Notes: generated by a model not told the origin, from the letters alone. A DNA stretch of 64,000 bases from Hydrogenophaga taeniospiralis (GCF_020510445.1 NZ_JAHBAG010000001.1:3386501-3450500); one strand, 5' to 3'. Counted from the stretch's first letter, positions 11,629 to 24,997 are shown. Numbers and translations: made by a program.

Positions 11629-13245
11629 TCATTCCCACTCGATGGTCGCCGGCGGCTTGCTCGACACGTCGTAGGTCACGCGGTTGATGCCGCGCACCTC
11701 GTTGATGATCCGGCTCGACACTTTTTTCAACAAGGCATAGGGCAGTTCGGCCCAGTCGGCGGTCATGAAATCGCTGGTCTGCACCGCGCGCAGCGCCACC
11801 ACGTAGTCGTAGGTGCGGCCGTCGCCCATCACACCCACGCTCTTGACCGGCAGGAACACGGTGAAAGCCTGGCTCGTGAGGTCGTACCAGCTCTTGCCGC
11901 TGATGGGGTCGAGGGTGGAGCGCAATTCTTCGATGAAGATCGCGTCGGCCCGGCGCAGCAGGTCGGCATACTCCTTCTTCACCTCGCCCAGGATGCGCAC
12001 GCCCAGGCCCGGCCCGGGGAACGGGTGGCGGTAGACCATGTCGTGCGGCAGGCCCAGCGCCACGCCCAGTTCACGCACCTCGTCCTTGAACAGATCGCGC
12101 AGCGGTTCGAGCAGTTTCAGGCCCAACTGCTCGGGCAGGCCACCCACGTTGTGGTGGCTCTTGATGGTGACGGCCTTCTTGCTCTTGGCGCCGCCGGACT
12201 CGATCACATCCGGGTAAATAGTGCCTTGTGCCAACCACTTGGCGCCTTTTGTTGATGCACCACTTGAAATCAATTTGGCGGCTTCGGCCTTAAAAACCTC
12301 GACGAATTCGCGGCCGATGATCTTGCGTTTGGCTTCCGGATCGCTCACGCCGGCGAGGTGGCCGAGGAACTGGTCGGCCGCGTCCACCCGGATCACCTTG
12401 GCGTGCAGCTTGCCGACGAACATGTCCATCACCATGTCGCCTTCATGCAGGCGCAGCAGGCCATGATCGACGAAAACGCAGGTCAGCTGGTCGCCGATGG
12501 CGCGGTGGATCAGCGCCGCCGCTACCGAGGAGTCCACACCGCCGGACAGGCCCAGGATCACTTCTTCGTCGCCCACCTGCTCGCGGATCTTCTGCACCGC
12601 TTCTTCGATGTGATCGCGCATCACCCAGTCGGGGTTGGTCTTGCAGATGTCGAGCACAAAGCGCTCCAGCAACGCCCGGCCCTGCACCGTGTGCGTCACT
12701 TCCGGGTGGAACTGCACGGCGTAGTAGCCGCGCGCCTCGTCGGCCATGCCGGCGATGGGGCACGAATCGGTGCTGGCCATGAGTTTGAAGCCGGGCGGCA
12801 TCTCGGTGACCTTGTCGCCGTGGCTCATCCAGACCTTGAGCATGCCGTGGCCGTCGGGGGTGTGGAAGTCCTCAATGCCCTTGAGCAACGCGGTGTGGCC
12901 GCGGGCGCGGACTTCGGCATAACCGAATTCGCGGGTGTGGCCCGCCTCCACCTTGCCGCCGAGCTGCTGTGCCATGGTCTGCATGCCGTAGCAGATGCCC
13001 AGCACCGGGACGCCCAGTTCAAACACGGCATCCGGGGCCTTGTCGTCCACCTCGTACACGCTGGCGTGGCTGCCGGAGAGGATCACGCCCTTGAGCTGGC
13101 CATCGGCGGCGAACTCGCGCACCCAGGCGTCGCTCACGTCGCAGGGATGGACCTCGCAATACACATGGGCTTCGCGCACGCGGCGGGCAATGAGCTGGGT
13201 GACCTGGGAGCCGAAATCGAGGATGAGGATTTTCTGGTGCTGCAT
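11629..13245 (-). CDS. guaA: GMP synthase (glutamine-hydrolysing)
   Basis: A 538-residue cytoplasmic enzyme making GMP from XMP, ATP and glutamine. The N-terminal class I amidotransferase has its nucleophile Cys85 in LGICYGMQ and the His-Glu pair in [10 protein letters not shown]. The ATP pyrophosphatase domain carries the P-loop [11 protein letters not shown], and the C-terminal dimerisation domain ends in IEWE. Length is normal for the family. It lies downstream of guaB on the same strand, separated by about 150 bases that contain a dispersed repeat, consistent with a guaBA operon. Confidence 0.97.
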   Translation of the reverse strand: MQHQKILILDFGSQVTQLIARRVREAHVYCEVHPCDVSDAWVREFAADGQLKGVILSGSHASVYEVDDKAPDAVFELGVPVLGICYGMQTMAQQLGGKVEAGHTREFGYAEVRARGHTALLKGIEDFHTPDGHGMLKVWMSHGDKVTEMPPGFKLMASTDSCPIAGMADEARGYYAVQFHPEVTHTVQGRALLERFVLDICKTNPDWVMRDHIEEAVQKIREQVGDEEVILGLSGGVDSSVAAALIHRAIGDQLTCVFVDHGLLRLHEGDMVMDMFVGKLHAKVIRVDAADQFLGHLAGVSDPEAKRKIIGREFVEVFKAEAAKLISSGASTKGAKWLAQGTIYPDVIESGGAKSKKAVTIKSHHNVGGLPEQLGLKLLEPLRDLFKDEVRELGVALGLPHDMVYRHPFPGPGLGVRILGEVKKEYADLLRRADAIFIEELRSTLDPISGKSWYDLTSQAFTVFLPVKSVGVMGDGRTYDYVVALRAVQTSDFMTADWAELPYALLKKVSSRIINEVRGINRVTYDVSSKPPATIEWE

Positions 13246-13318
13246 GGTGGTCGGTGGACTTCAGAAAAAAACAAAGGCCGCCAACAAGGACAGCCCGAAG
13301 AGCAAGTGACCCAACCCA

Positions 13319-13397
13319 GGGCACCGCGGAACCGGCTTTGCCGGGCCGCTGGTGCCGCCCCCTGGGGGGTGACGCCGCAGGCGGCGCGGGGGGTAAC
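13319..13397 (-). repeat. stop-codon-adjacent GC-rich repeat, copy A (guaB 3' end)
   Basis: Read on the minus strand, the element begins two bases after the guaB TAG with TACCCCCCGCGCCGCC, continues through a stem (CCCCCCAGGGGG) and ends with CCCGGCAAAGCCGGTTCCGC, itself a hairpin. The same modules in the same order occur after the stop codons of yejA and rlmB, and a divergent relative follows yejE. It fills most of the guaB-guaA spacer. Confidence 0.75.
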
Positions 13398-15039
<1,642 letters not shown>

Positions 15040-15585
15040 ATGGCTCACCGCACACCCTCCCCAACATTCAAACGCGCATGGTCCGTTGCTGCCGTGGCAT
15101 TGCTCGGCTGCGGCAGTGTTCTGGCGCAATGGCAGTGGATCGACAACTCCGGCAACCGCGTATTCAGCGACACACCGCCGCCAGCGGGTGTGCCGGACAA
15201 GAACATTCTGAAGAGTCCGGGCGCCCGAACCGCGCCTGCGCCCACCTCAGAGACCGCGCCTGCTGCCGACGCAGCGCCCGCCGCCCCCACCACCGCTCCC
15301 AAATTGAGTGGCCGAGACGACGAACTGGAAGCCAAAAAGAAGCAGGCCGAAGAAGCCGAGCAGGCCAAGAAGAAAGCCGAAGCGGCAAAACTGGCCAAGG
15401 CCCGTGCCGAAAACTGCGAACGCGCCAAGCGCGCCAAAACCACACTCGACTCGGGTGTGCGCATGGCCACGATGAACGCCAAGGGTGAGCGCGAAATCAT
15501 GGACGACAACGCTCGGGCGGCCGAAAGCAAGCGCCTCGACGCCATCGTGCGATCCGACTGCGGCCCGCTCCCAGCACCCAAGTGA
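15040..15585 (+). CDS. DUF4124 domain protein, exported
   Basis: A 181-residue protein of a family common in beta- and gammaproteobacteria, function unknown. An N-terminal signal peptide ends near residue 29 (VALLGCGSVLAQ); the DUF4124 core QWQWIDNSGNRVFSDTPPPA follows immediately. Residues about 80-150 form a charged Lys/Glu/Ala-rich helix or coiled coil. The ATG at 15040 places the signal peptide correctly. It points away from guaB and converges on the ratB gene. Confidence 0.85.
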   Translation: MAHRTPSPTFKRAWSVAAVALLGCGSVLAQWQWIDNSGNRVFSDTPPPAGVPDKNILKSPGARTAPAPTSETAPAADAAPAAPTTAPKLSGRDDELEAKKKQAEEAEQAKKKAEAAKLAKARAENCERAKRAKTTLDSGVRMATMNAKGEREIMDDNARAAESKRLDAIVRSDCGPLPAPK

Positions 15586-15615
15586 GGGTGTTTCGCGGGC
15601 TGCGTCCGACTTGAC

Positions 15616-15945
15616 TCAGTAGCCCGCCTTCGAGCCCGGACGCCTGCGGGCAAACAGACCGGCGCCGCGTGCGCCCTGCCCCACGAAGCGCTCCCGGCGT
15701 GCCACCTTGGGGTCCACCCGCAGCAGCCGGTAGACCTCCACCCGGTCCCCTTCACGCAACACGGTGTCGGGGCCGGCTTTGTGGTTCCAGATACCGGTGG
15801 CCAAGCCCTCCTCACCGATCTCCGGAAAGCGCTGCAGCCAGCCCGCCTGCTCCAGTGCCTGCCACAGGGTGCAGGCTTGGTCCACCGACAGTGCCTGCTC
15901 GTGCACCTCGCGCGCGGCGCTGGCATACATCAGGGTGATGTTCAT
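15616..15945 (-). CDS. ratB: RnfH family protein (RatB)
   Basis: A 109-residue ubiquitin-like fold protein of the RnfH/UPF0125 family. Diagnostic segments are the opening MNITLMYASAAREV and GDRVEVYRLLRVDPKVARRER. It is found next to ratA and smpB in many proteobacteria, as here; the role in E. coli (ratB) remains unclear. Only 9 bases separate it from ratA, indicating one transcript. Confidence 0.9.
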   Translation of the reverse strand: MNITLMYASAAREVHEQALSVDQACTLWQALEQAGWLQRFPEIGEEGLATGIWNHKAGPDTVLREGDRVEVYRLLRVDPKVARRERFVGQGARGAGLFARRRPGSKAGY

Positions 15946-15954
15946 GCCGTGCCC

Positions 15955-16401
15955 TCAGCCAGCACCATAGACCTGGTCGGCGCGTTTGACGAAGGCGTCC
16001 ACCAGATTGCCGGCGATCTTGTCGAAAATCGGCCCCACGAGGGTTGCCAGGGTCTGGCTGGAAAAGCCATAGGTCAAACGAAACTCCACTTTGCAGGCCC
16101 GCTGACTGCCATCACCCAGCGGGGTGAAATCCCAGCAACCTTCCAGGTGTGAAAACGGCCCGTCCACCAGCTCCATGAGCACCTGGCGATCGTCCACATG
16201 GGTGTTGCGGGTGGTGAAGCTGTGACGCAGGCCACTGAGCGCCATGCCCACACGGGCCACCATGCCACCCGCATCGCGCTCGATCACTTCGCTGTGATCG
16301 CACCAGGGCAGGAACTGCGGGTAATGGTGCACATCGGTCACCAGTGCGAACATCTCGTGCGCGCTGTGCCAAAGCAAAACTGACTTTTGAATCGTTTTCA
16401 T
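15955..16401 (-). CDS. ratA: RatA family protein (START/coenzyme Q-binding fold)
   Basis: A 148-residue single-domain START/polyketide-cyclase fold protein. The opening KTIQKSVLLWHSAHEMFALV and FLPWCDHSEV identify it as the RatA/COQ10 type. In E. coli RatA was reported to inhibit 70S ribosome association, while related eukaryotic proteins bind ubiquinone, so two roles are possible. The ATG at 16401 was preferred to one five codons upstream because it gives the family N-terminus. It is divergent from smpB, with about 100 bases between the starts. Confidence 0.9.
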   Translation of the reverse strand: MKTIQKSVLLWHSAHEMFALVTDVHHYPQFLPWCDHSEVIERDAGGMVARVGMALSGLRHSFTTRNTHVDDRQVLMELVDGPFSHLEGCWDFTPLGDGSQRACKVEFRLTYGFSSQTLATLVGPIFDKIAGNLVDAFVKRADQVYGAG

Positions 16402-16504
16402 ACAATCGGCGTGCATTCAGGGCCATCTGCCAGATTCGGCAAGGCGCCCGCGCAGCGTGTTCGCTGCCATTGTATTGGCCTGAAACGGCCGCAACTGAAA
16501 CCCC

Positions 16505-16999
16505 ATGGCCACCAAACCCAGCAAGACCGCGCCCGCCAAGGGTGTCGACACCCGCATCGCCGACAACAAAAAAGCGTTCTACAACTACGCGATCGAAGAG
16601 CGCTTCGAGGCCGGGGTGGTGCTCGAAGGCTGGGAGGTCAAGGCCCTGCGCGAAGGCAAGGTGCAGCTCACCGACGGATACGTGGTGATCCGGGCTGGCG
16701 AGCTGTTTCTGATCGGTTGCCAGATCAACCCGCTCAACACCGCTTCCACCCACATCAGCCCGGACGCGGTGCGCACCAAGAAGCTGCTGTTGCACAAGGA
16801 CCAGATCCGCCGCCTCATCGGCAAGATCGAGCAAAAGGGCTACACCCTAGTGCCGCTGAACCTGCACTGGAAAAACGGCAAAGTGAAATGCGAGCTGGCA
16901 TTGGCCAAGGGCAAGGCCGAACACGACAAGCGCGACACCATCAAGGAGCGCGAAGGCAAGCGCGAGGTGGAGCGGGTGATGAAGTCGCGCCACCGCTAG
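16505..16999 (+). CDS. smpB: tmRNA-binding protein SmpB
   Basis: A 164-residue RNA-binding protein that brings tmRNA to stalled ribosomes for trans-translation. Family blocks are visible: [32 protein letters not shown], the OB-fold middle part and the basic C-terminal tail [13 protein letters not shown] that enters the mRNA channel. The ATG at 16505 gives a short Lys/Ala-rich leader before the core. The gene for tmRNA itself was not found in this window. Confidence 0.97.
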   Translation: MATKPSKTAPAKGVDTRIADNKKAFYNYAIEERFEAGVVLEGWEVKALREGKVQLTDGYVVIRAGELFLIGCQINPLNTASTHISPDAVRTKKLLLHKDQIRRLIGKIEQKGYTLVPLNLHWKNGKVKCELALAKGKAEHDKRDTIKEREGKREVERVMKSRHR

Positions 17000-17016
17000 A
17001 TTTTTTTGCGAGCACC

Positions 17017-17046
17017 GGGAATAAACCGGGTCTCCCGGATGTTTGT
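17017..17046 (+). promoter_or_regulatory. candidate ECF sigma promoter of the COG4315 / sigma operon
   Basis: GGGAATAAA (17017-17025) followed by about 16 bases and GTTTGT (17041-17046) resembles promoters used by ECF sigma factors, whose -35 element often contains GGAAT. It precedes an operon that itself encodes an ECF sigma factor, suggesting autoregulation. The coding start is about 50 bases downstream. Confidence 0.5.
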
Positions 17047-17096
17047 GAGAGTGCAGCCCTGTGCTGCGTTCCGCAACATCCCCACTGGAGGTTTCC

Positions 17097-17471
17097 ATGA
17101 AGTTCCCCGCGCTCGCCACCCTGACCCTCGCCCTGCTGGGCGCCACCGCATCCGCTTACGCCGAAGTGCCGGCCAAAGTGATGAACGGCATGCTGGTCGG
17201 CCCCAACCAGATGACGCTCTACACCTTCGACAACGATGTGGCCGGCAGCGGCAAGTCCGTCTGCAACGGCCCCTGCGCCACCAACTGGCCGCCGCTCATG
17301 GCGGCCGACGGCGAGCAGCCCAGCGGCGACTTCACCGTGATCACGCGCGACGACGGCAAGAAGCAATGGGCTGTCAAAGGCAAACCGCTGTATTACTGGG
17401 TCAAGGACAGCAAACCCGGCGACGCCACCGGCGACGGCGTCAACAAGGTCTGGCACGCGGCCAAGCCCTGA
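17097..17471 (+). CDS. exported COG4315-type protein with Yx(FWY)xxD motif
   Basis: A 124-residue secreted protein. Residues 1-21 form a signal peptide (LTLALLGATASAYA). The mature part has LYTFDNDVAGSGKSVCNGPC, the first half of the COG4315 repeat, and a second repeat with LYYWVKDSKPGDATGDGV, matching the family's paired Y-x-[FWY]-x-x-D motif. Two cysteines (in SVCNGPC) may form a disulfide. The ATG at 17097 has GGAGG upstream at good spacing. Function in the family is unknown; linkage to an ECF sigma factor suggests an envelope stress role. Confidence 0.88.
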   Translation: MKFPALATLTLALLGATASAYAEVPAKVMNGMLVGPNQMTLYTFDNDVAGSGKSVCNGPCATNWPPLMAADGEQPSGDFTVITRDDGKKQWAVKGKPLYYWVKDSKPGDATGDGVNKVWHAAKP

Positions 17472-17495
17472 GTTCCGCCCTTCCCCGCCCCGCGC

Positions 17496-18032
17496 ATGAA
17501 TCCGAACGAGCTCCTGAGCGAAATTCCCAGCCTTCGGCGTTACGCGCGGGCGCTGACGGGCGATGCCTGGGCGGCCGACGATCTGGTGCAGGACACGCTG
17601 GAGCGGGCCTGCACGAAACAACGCCTGTGGCGCGAAGGCACGGATCTGCGCGCCTGGCTGTTCACCCTGATGCACAACCTGTACATGAACCAGTTGCAGC
17701 GCGTCCGGCGCCAGAGCGCCGCCGGACGCGAGGTGGATGTGGACGACAGCGAAGTCGAGCTGATCGCACCCACCCTGCCCACCGACACCGCGCTCGATCT
17801 GCAGCGCTGCCTGCTGCTGCTGCCGGAGGAACAACGCGAGGTGCTGTTGCTGGTGACGCTGGAAGACCTGTCGTACAAGACCGTGGCCAAAATCACGGGC
17901 GTGCCGGAGGGCACGGTGATGTCCCGGCTGTCGCGGGCCCGCCACCGGCTGCAGGCCCTGATGGATGGCGCACCGGCCGCAGCAGGTCTGCAACGCGCCG
18001 CCGAGCCGGTGCCGCTGCGCCGGCTGAAATGA
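17496..18032 (+). CDS. ECF-family RNA polymerase sigma factor
   Basis: A 178-residue sigma-70 family factor with only regions 2 and 4. Region 2 includes LRRYARALTGDAWAADDLVQ and DTLERACTKQRLW; region 4 has LLPEEQREVLLLVTLEDLSY and the helix-turn-helix VPEGTVMSRLSRARHRL. It follows the COG4315 gene by 24 bases and precedes its likely anti-sigma factor by 9 bases. The C-terminal tail (about 20 residues after region 4) is Ala/Pro-rich and short. Confidence 0.92.
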   Translation: MNPNELLSEIPSLRRYARALTGDAWAADDLVQDTLERACTKQRLWREGTDLRAWLFTLMHNLYMNQLQRVRRQSAAGREVDVDDSEVELIAPTLPTDTALDLQRCLLLLPEEQREVLLLVTLEDLSYKTVAKITGVPEGTVMSRLSRARHRLQALMDGAPAAAGLQRAAEPVPLRRLK

Positions 18033-18041
18033 ATTTGCCGG

Positions 18042-18878
18042 ATGAGTGAACCCATGAAACCCGATACGCCACCTCCCGTTGCCGCCCCCGTGACCGACGA
18101 TGAGCTGCACGCCCTCATCGACGGCCACCTGCCGCCCGCAGATCGCCAGGCCATCGAAGCCCGGCTCTTGCAGCAGCCCGAGGCCAGCCGCCGGCTCGCC
18201 GACTGGCGCGCGCAGCGCGAAGCCCTGCGGGCACTGCATGCTCCCCTGCTGGAGGCGCCGGTGCCCCAGCCGATGCGCGACGTGCTGCTGCGCGCCGCCG
18301 CCGCTCGCCGCCAGGCCAACGACTGGTGGCGCTGGGGCGGCATGGCCGCCAGTGTGGTGGTGGCCTTCGGCCTGGGTTGGCTGAGCCATGGCGAATGGCC
18401 GGGTCGGGCGGGCACGCCCAGCGTGGTGGGGCAACGGAGCCTGGCGTTTGCGCAGCAGGCGGCCGTGGCCCATGTGGTGTATTCACCCGAGGTCCGCCAC
18501 CCCGTGGAGGTTGCCGCGAGCGAGCAGGCGCATCTGGTGCAATGGCTCTCCAAACGACTGGGCAAACCGCTGGCGGTGCCGGATCTGAGCGCGCAGGGCT
18601 ACCAGCTGATGGGGGGCCGCCTGCTGCCGGGCGACACCGGCGCGCGCGCCCAGTTCATGTACCAGGACGCCAGCGGTGTCCGCCTGACCTTGTACCTGGG
18701 CGCGCTGGACACCGGTCCGAACGGCACGGCAGGGGGCGAAACCGCGTTTCGCTTCACCGACGATGGCCCGGTGCCGCGCTTTTACTGGGTGGATCAGGGC
18801 TTTGGCTACGCCCTGGCGGGCCCCCTGCCCCGCGAAGCCCTGCTGGCGCTGGCCCGGGTGGTTCACGGCCAGCTCTGA
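18042..18878 (+). CDS. membrane-anchored anti-sigma factor
   Basis: A 278-residue protein with an N-terminal cytoplasmic helical domain (TDDELHALIDGHLPPADRQA) typical of anti-sigma factors, a single membrane segment at about 106-123 (GGMAASVVVAFGLGWLS) and a periplasmic domain of about 150 residues. The HxxxCxxC zinc motif of the ZAS class is absent. Position directly after the sigma gene supports its role as the inhibitor. The start could be 18042 or 18054. The periplasmic part (RFYWVDQGFGYALAGPLPRE) resembles other proteobacterial anti-sigma factors in this context. Confidence 0.85.
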   Translation: MSEPMKPDTPPPVAAPVTDDELHALIDGHLPPADRQAIEARLLQQPEASRRLADWRAQREALRALHAPLLEAPVPQPMRDVLLRAAAARRQANDWWRWGGMAASVVVAFGLGWLSHGEWPGRAGTPSVVGQRSLAFAQQAAVAHVVYSPEVRHPVEVAASEQAHLVQWLSKRLGKPLAVPDLSAQGYQLMGGRLLPGDTGARAQFMYQDASGVRLTLYLGALDTGPNGTAGGETAFRFTDDGPVPRFYWVDQGFGYALAGPLPREALLALARVVHGQL

Positions 18879-18888
18879 AGGGTCAGGG

Positions 18889-20016
18889 TCAGCCCAGCTG
18901 GCGCAAGGGGTGTGCGTCGGCCGCCCAGGGGCTCTCAAAGAACGCGGCCACCTGCGCGGGCGTCACGTCTTCGATGCGCGGCGGGTTCCAGCGCGGGGTG
19001 TTGTCCTTGTCCACCGCCAGCGCACGGATGCCCTCCACCGTCTCGCTCTGCGCGGCGGGGCGCAGATGGAAGCAGCGATGCACCATGTCCCGCTCCATGC
19101 GCAGGTCGTCGGCCAGGCCCATGGCGCGCGCGCGGCGCACCTGCTCCAGCACCACGTGCAGCATGAGCGGTGAACGCTGGCGCAGGGTAGCGGCGGTGGC
19201 GCGCGCCCAGTCGCTGTCGGTGGCGTCCAGCGTGGCGATGATTTGCACCATGTCGGGCAGGCCAAACACGCGATCCACTTCCTGCATGGGCCAGGCCCCC
19301 GGGGTGACCGTGGTGTTCAGGTGGTTGGCGCACCAGCGCTCCACCGAAGCGCCGTTTTCGAACGGTGTTTGCGCCAGTGAGGCCCACAGGCCGGGCAAAC
19401 GGCCAGAGTCGATGAAGCCGTCGGCCAGCCCCGCGGCCATGGCATCGCGCGCGCCCAGCACATGGCCCGTGAGCGCGAGGTATTCGCCCAGACGACCCGG
19501 GCAACGGCTCAGGAAGTAGCCGCCCCCCACGTCGGGGAACAGGCCGATGTTGGTTTCGGGCATGGCGAGCTTGCTGCGCTCGGTGACGATGCGCAGGCTT
19601 GCCCCCTGGCTGATGCCCATGCCCCCGCCCATGACGATGCCGTCCATGAGCGCGATGTAGGGTTTGGGGTAGGTGTGGATCAGGTGGTTGAGCGCGTACT
19701 CTTCGGTGAAGAAGTCTTCCAGCGCCGGGTCACCGGCCAGCGCGGCCTGGTGGAAGAAGCGGATGTCGCCCCCCGCGCAGAAGGCACCGAACGGGCCTTC
19801 CTTGTTGACGCCACGCACCACAACGGCCAGCACCATGCCATCGTCTTTCCACGCCCGCAGCGCCTGGGTGATGGTGCGGATCATCTCCAGCGACAGGGCG
19901 TTGAGCGCCCTGGGCCGGTTCAGCGTGATGCAGCCCACCCGGCCCTGGATCTCGGTGACGACGTGGGTTTCGGCGGTGGATGCGGTCATCTTCGTGTTTC
20001 CGGAGGTGGCGTTCAT
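18889..20016 (-). CDS. enoyl-CoA hydratase/isomerase family, 3-hydroxyisobutyryl-CoA hydrolase type
   Basis: A 375-residue crotonase-fold enzyme. GAFCAGGDIRFFHQAAL forms the first part of the CoA oxyanion hole, and MGGGMGISQGASLRIVTE with MPETNIGLFPDVGGGYFLSR is typical of 3-hydroxyisobutyryl-CoA hydrolases of valine breakdown rather than plain hydratases; the extra C-terminal 100 residues also fit. The ATG at 20016 overlaps the stop of the upstream DMT gene as ATGA, implying translational coupling; a second in-frame ATG at 19989 is possible. The frame is open upstream but that DNA encodes the transporter. Confidence 0.88.
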   Translation of the reverse strand: MNATSGNTKMTASTAETHVVTEIQGRVGCITLNRPRALNALSLEMIRTITQALRAWKDDGMVLAVVVRGVNKEGPFGAFCAGGDIRFFHQAALAGDPALEDFFTEEYALNHLIHTYPKPYIALMDGIVMGGGMGISQGASLRIVTERSKLAMPETNIGLFPDVGGGYFLSRCPGRLGEYLALTGHVLGARDAMAAGLADGFIDSGRLPGLWASLAQTPFENGASVERWCANHLNTTVTPGAWPMQEVDRVFGLPDMVQIIATLDATDSDWARATAATLRQRSPLMLHVVLEQVRRARAMGLADDLRMERDMVHRCFHLRPAAQSETVEGIRALAVDKDNTPRWNPPRIEDVTPAQVAAFFESPWAADAHPLRQLG

Positions 20017-21035
20017 TGTGGCGGTTTGTCGACCGTCTGGATACGTGGCGAGCCCGCGCGCGCGCGCCAGCCCAGCAGCTCGTTGAGCACCAGGGCGCCG
20101 ATGACCAGGCTGCCGCCCAGCAGCACCTCGTCGCCCGGCACTTCGCCGGCCCCGATCCAGGCCCAGAGGATACCGAAGATGACTTCGAGCAGGGCCAGCA
20201 GCGACACCTCGGGCGCCTTGAGCACACGGGCACAGACCACCGACAGTGCGCAGGGGATGGCCAATTGCACCAGGCCCAGCAGGGCCAGCCAGGCCACGTC
20301 GCTGCCGGTGGCAGTGAAAGGCATGGCCAGCGGCCAGGTGAGCAGCGACGAGATCACCGCGCCCAGCAGCACCGAGGGCACCAGGTCGATCTTTTCGCCA
20401 TGGGTCTGGCCACGTTGCACCACCGTCCAGTTGATCGCGCCGGCCACGGGCACGCAGAGCGAAAACAGCGAGCCCAGCAGCAGCCCGCCGGTATCGATCT
20501 CGGGGTGGGTCACGGCCGCGACGAACTGGCTGCCATACATGTAGGCGATGCCCGCGCCGGCCGCCACGATGGCCAGCCAGGTGCGTGTTGCCAAGCGATG
20601 GCCGATGAAGACGCGCGCCAACAGGGCGGTGAACAGCGGCCCCACCGACATGATCACCAGCACGTTGGCCACGCTGGTGAAGGTCAGCGCGAGCATGAAG
20701 GCGGTGAACATCACGCTCCAGCACACGCCGGAAATCCAGAAGGACCTGGATTCCGGAATCAGGCCCCAGTGGCGCTTGAGCCAGAGGCGCCACGGCCCGG
20801 TGTCGGTGCGCTCCGGTGGCAGCAGGCCCTGGCTGCGGTCCATGTGGCGCCAGACCGGCAGGATCACCAGCAGCGAAAGTGCGGTGAAAGCGCTGCGCCA
20901 GAACGTCACTTCAAAACGCGCGGCCGATTCCAGCTGGCGCGAAACCACGCCGGCGATGGACCACATGAGGGTCACCGCCAGCATGAGGAAAACCGCCTGG
21001 GTGTGGGTCAGTCGGTTCAGGGCCTTGAAGGGCAT
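20013..21035 (-). CDS. DMT family (EamA) membrane transporter
   Basis: A 340-residue inner-membrane protein with ten predicted hydrophobic helices in two EamA repeats. Recognisable parts are LMWSIAGVVSRQLESAARFE in helix 1 and SLLALLEVIFGILWAWIGAG in the second repeat (the EP-type motif of exporters). Such proteins export amino acids or metabolites; substrate unknown. It is translationally coupled to the HIBCH-like gene and lies 66 bases downstream of typA on the same strand. Confidence 0.88.
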   Translation of the reverse strand: MPFKALNRLTHTQAVFLMLAVTLMWSIAGVVSRQLESAARFEVTFWRSAFTALSLLVILPVWRHMDRSQGLLPPERTDTGPWRLWLKRHWGLIPESRSFWISGVCWSVMFTAFMLALTFTSVANVLVIMSVGPLFTALLARVFIGHRLATRTWLAIVAAGAGIAYMYGSQFVAAVTHPEIDTGGLLLGSLFSLCVPVAGAINWTVVQRGQTHGEKIDLVPSVLLGAVISSLLTWPLAMPFTATGSDVAWLALLGLVQLAIPCALSVVCARVLKAPEVSLLALLEVIFGILWAWIGAGEVPGDEVLLGGSLVIGALVLNELLGWRARAGSPRIQTVDKPPQ

Positions 21036-21101
21036 GGTGGGTGTTGCGCAAGGGGCCCGTCACCCCACCAGGCGTTTCCGCCCGGTGGTGAAGCGTGGAG
21101 C

Positions 21102-22921
<1,820 letters not shown>

Positions 22922-22925
<4 letters not shown>

Positions 22926-23908
22926 GTTGCGGTTTCCAGGATTTGCTGTATTTCGATGGGGCTCAGCAGCCGCCCCGGGATCAGTTCACCACCTTGGGTG
23001 TGGCCACTGCCCAGCAGGACTGGCCTGGGCGATGGTTCGTTTTCGCGGGGTTCGGCGCCGGGCCCTGGGCCGAACACGGCCACCTGCTCCTGATCGGGCC
23101 AGTGGCCGCGGCGGCGAACGCCACTGAGAAAGCGTCCGGCGCCTTCTGCATCGAGCGCCACCGGCGTGTGCCCGCCCAGCAGGATGTCCACAGGCAAGAG
23201 CCGGGCCATGCGTTGCGCCTCGTTGTCAGCCTCCAACGCTTCGAGCGTGGTGCACCGTGATTCGTCAAACGGGCCGGTGGCGGTACGGCGCAACATGATG
23301 AGGTGCCCGCCACAGCCCAGCGCTTCGCCGATGTCTTCGCCCAGCGTGCGGATGTAGGTGCCCTTGCTGCAGCGCACGCGCAGCCGCAGCTGGGGGGCAT
23401 CGCCGTGGAGTTGCATGTCGAGCAACTCCAGTTCGTGGATCACCACATGGCGTGCCTCGCGCTCGACCGTCTCGCCATCGCGGGCGTATTCGTAGAGCGG
23501 CTTGCCGTCTTTCTTCAGAGCGCTGTGCATGGGCGGCACCTGCTCGATCGGGCCGGTGAAACGGTCCAGCACCTCGACCACTTGGCCCACGCTGCAGGTC
23601 ACGGGCCGGGTCTCGATCACATCGCCTTCGGCGTCCCCGGTGCGGGTTTTCACGCCCAGCCGCACGGTGGTCTCGTAGGTCTTGTCGGCATCCAGATGGA
23701 GCTGACTGAACTTGGTGGCGGCACCGAAACACAGGGGCAACACGCCGGTGGCCAGTGGGTCCAGTGTGCCGGTGTGGCCAGCTTTTTCGGCGCGCAGCAG
23801 CCATTTGGCCTTCTGCAGCGCCTGATTGCTGGAAAGACCCAGCGGTTTATCGAGCAACAGCACCCCATGCACAGGGCGCCGTTGCACCCTGGTGCTTTGG
23901 CGCTGCAT
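22922..23908 (-). CDS. truB: tRNA pseudouridine(55) synthase
   Basis: A 328-residue enzyme forming pseudouridine 55 in the T-loop of tRNAs. [18 protein letters not shown] opens the fold; the catalytic aspartate is in [20 protein letters not shown], and [15 protein letters not shown] follows, with a C-terminal PUA-like extension. The ATG at 23908 is the first one fitting the family; the frame runs open well upstream through rbfA. The gene starts 2 bases after rbfA ends and overlaps typA by 4 bases. Confidence 0.96.
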
Positions 23909-23910
23909 GG

Positions 23911-24285
23911 TCAATCTCCGTCTTTGGAACGAGAGGCCACCGCCTTGGAAATCAGGGCGTTCATGTCGGCCGCGCGCTCGGTGGTGCGGTCGAACACGAA
24001 GTGCAGCGTGGGCACGGTGTGGATGTGCAGGCGTTTGAACAGGCCACTGCGCAGAAAACCGGCCGCGGTGTTCAGGCCCTGCAGGGTTTCGGCCGGATCG
24101 CCGGTGAGCAGGCTGAAAAACACCTTGGCGTGCGCGTAGTCGGGCGTGACCTCGACCGCGTTGATCGTGACCATGCCCACCCGCGGGTCCTTGAGCTCGC
24201 GCGCGATCAGCTCGGACAGATCGCGCTGGATCTGGTCGGCCACGCGGAAGCCGCGGTTGGGTGTGGAAGATTTCTTGACGGCCAT
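23911..24285 (-). CDS. rbfA: 30S ribosome-binding factor A
   Basis: A 124-residue KH-fold protein for 16S rRNA 5'-end maturation. Family segments are [20 protein letters not shown] and [20 protein letters not shown], and the C-terminal [20 protein letters not shown]. The ATG at 24285 gives the normal N-terminus and leaves a 5-base gap from the signal peptidase gene. Confidence 0.95.
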   Translation of the reverse strand: MAVKKSSTPNRGFRVADQIQRDLSELIARELKDPRVGMVTINAVEVTPDYAHAKVFFSLLTGDPAETLQGLNTAAGFLRSGLFKRLHIHTVPTLHFVFDRTTERAADMNALISKAVASRSKDGD

Positions 24286-24290
24286 GGTCT

Positions 24291-24997
24291 TCAGACTCCG
24301 CTTTCCAGCAGCAACCACCAGCGCTGAGCGCGGGGCACATAGAAGCGCTGCGGATTGTGCGACAGGGCCACGCGCTCGGCGCGGCCCGTGACGCGGTGGA
24401 CGTCGATGAACCCGATGAAACGCGAGTCCCGGCTGTTGTCGCGGCTGTCGCCCAGCACCAGCACATGCCCTTCGGGCACCTGTACCGGGCCAAACGCGCG
24501 GAAATGGTTGAGCGACGGAATCAGCGCGGTCTCGTGCCGGCGCTGGCCGAGGCTTTCAAGCCAGACCTCGACCGACAGCGGCCCCTGTTCGGTGGGCACG
24601 GTGCGGGCGCTGTCCAGCAACGACCGCTGTTGCGCGTGGCCGTTGACGATCAGGGTGTTGTCGACCATCTCGACCGTGTCACCGCCGACCGCCACCACGC
24701 GTTTGATCAGGTTCAGACCATCGGCGGGTGAGTCGAACGTGATCACATCGCCCGCCTTGGGTTCGGCCCAGCGGGTGATGTGGGCCAGTGTGAAGGGCAC
24801 GCGCAGGCTGTAGGCCAGCTTGTTCACCACGACACGATCGCCCGCCACCAAGGTGGGGTTCATGGACGAGGACGGCACGTAGTTCCAGTCGGCCACGGCC
24901 GAGCGGAACACGAGCATGAAGCCGATGAACAGCATCAGCCCCTTGTACTCTGGCCAGAAACCTTTGGACGGGCGCATGGTGTCTTGTGCTCCAGGCA

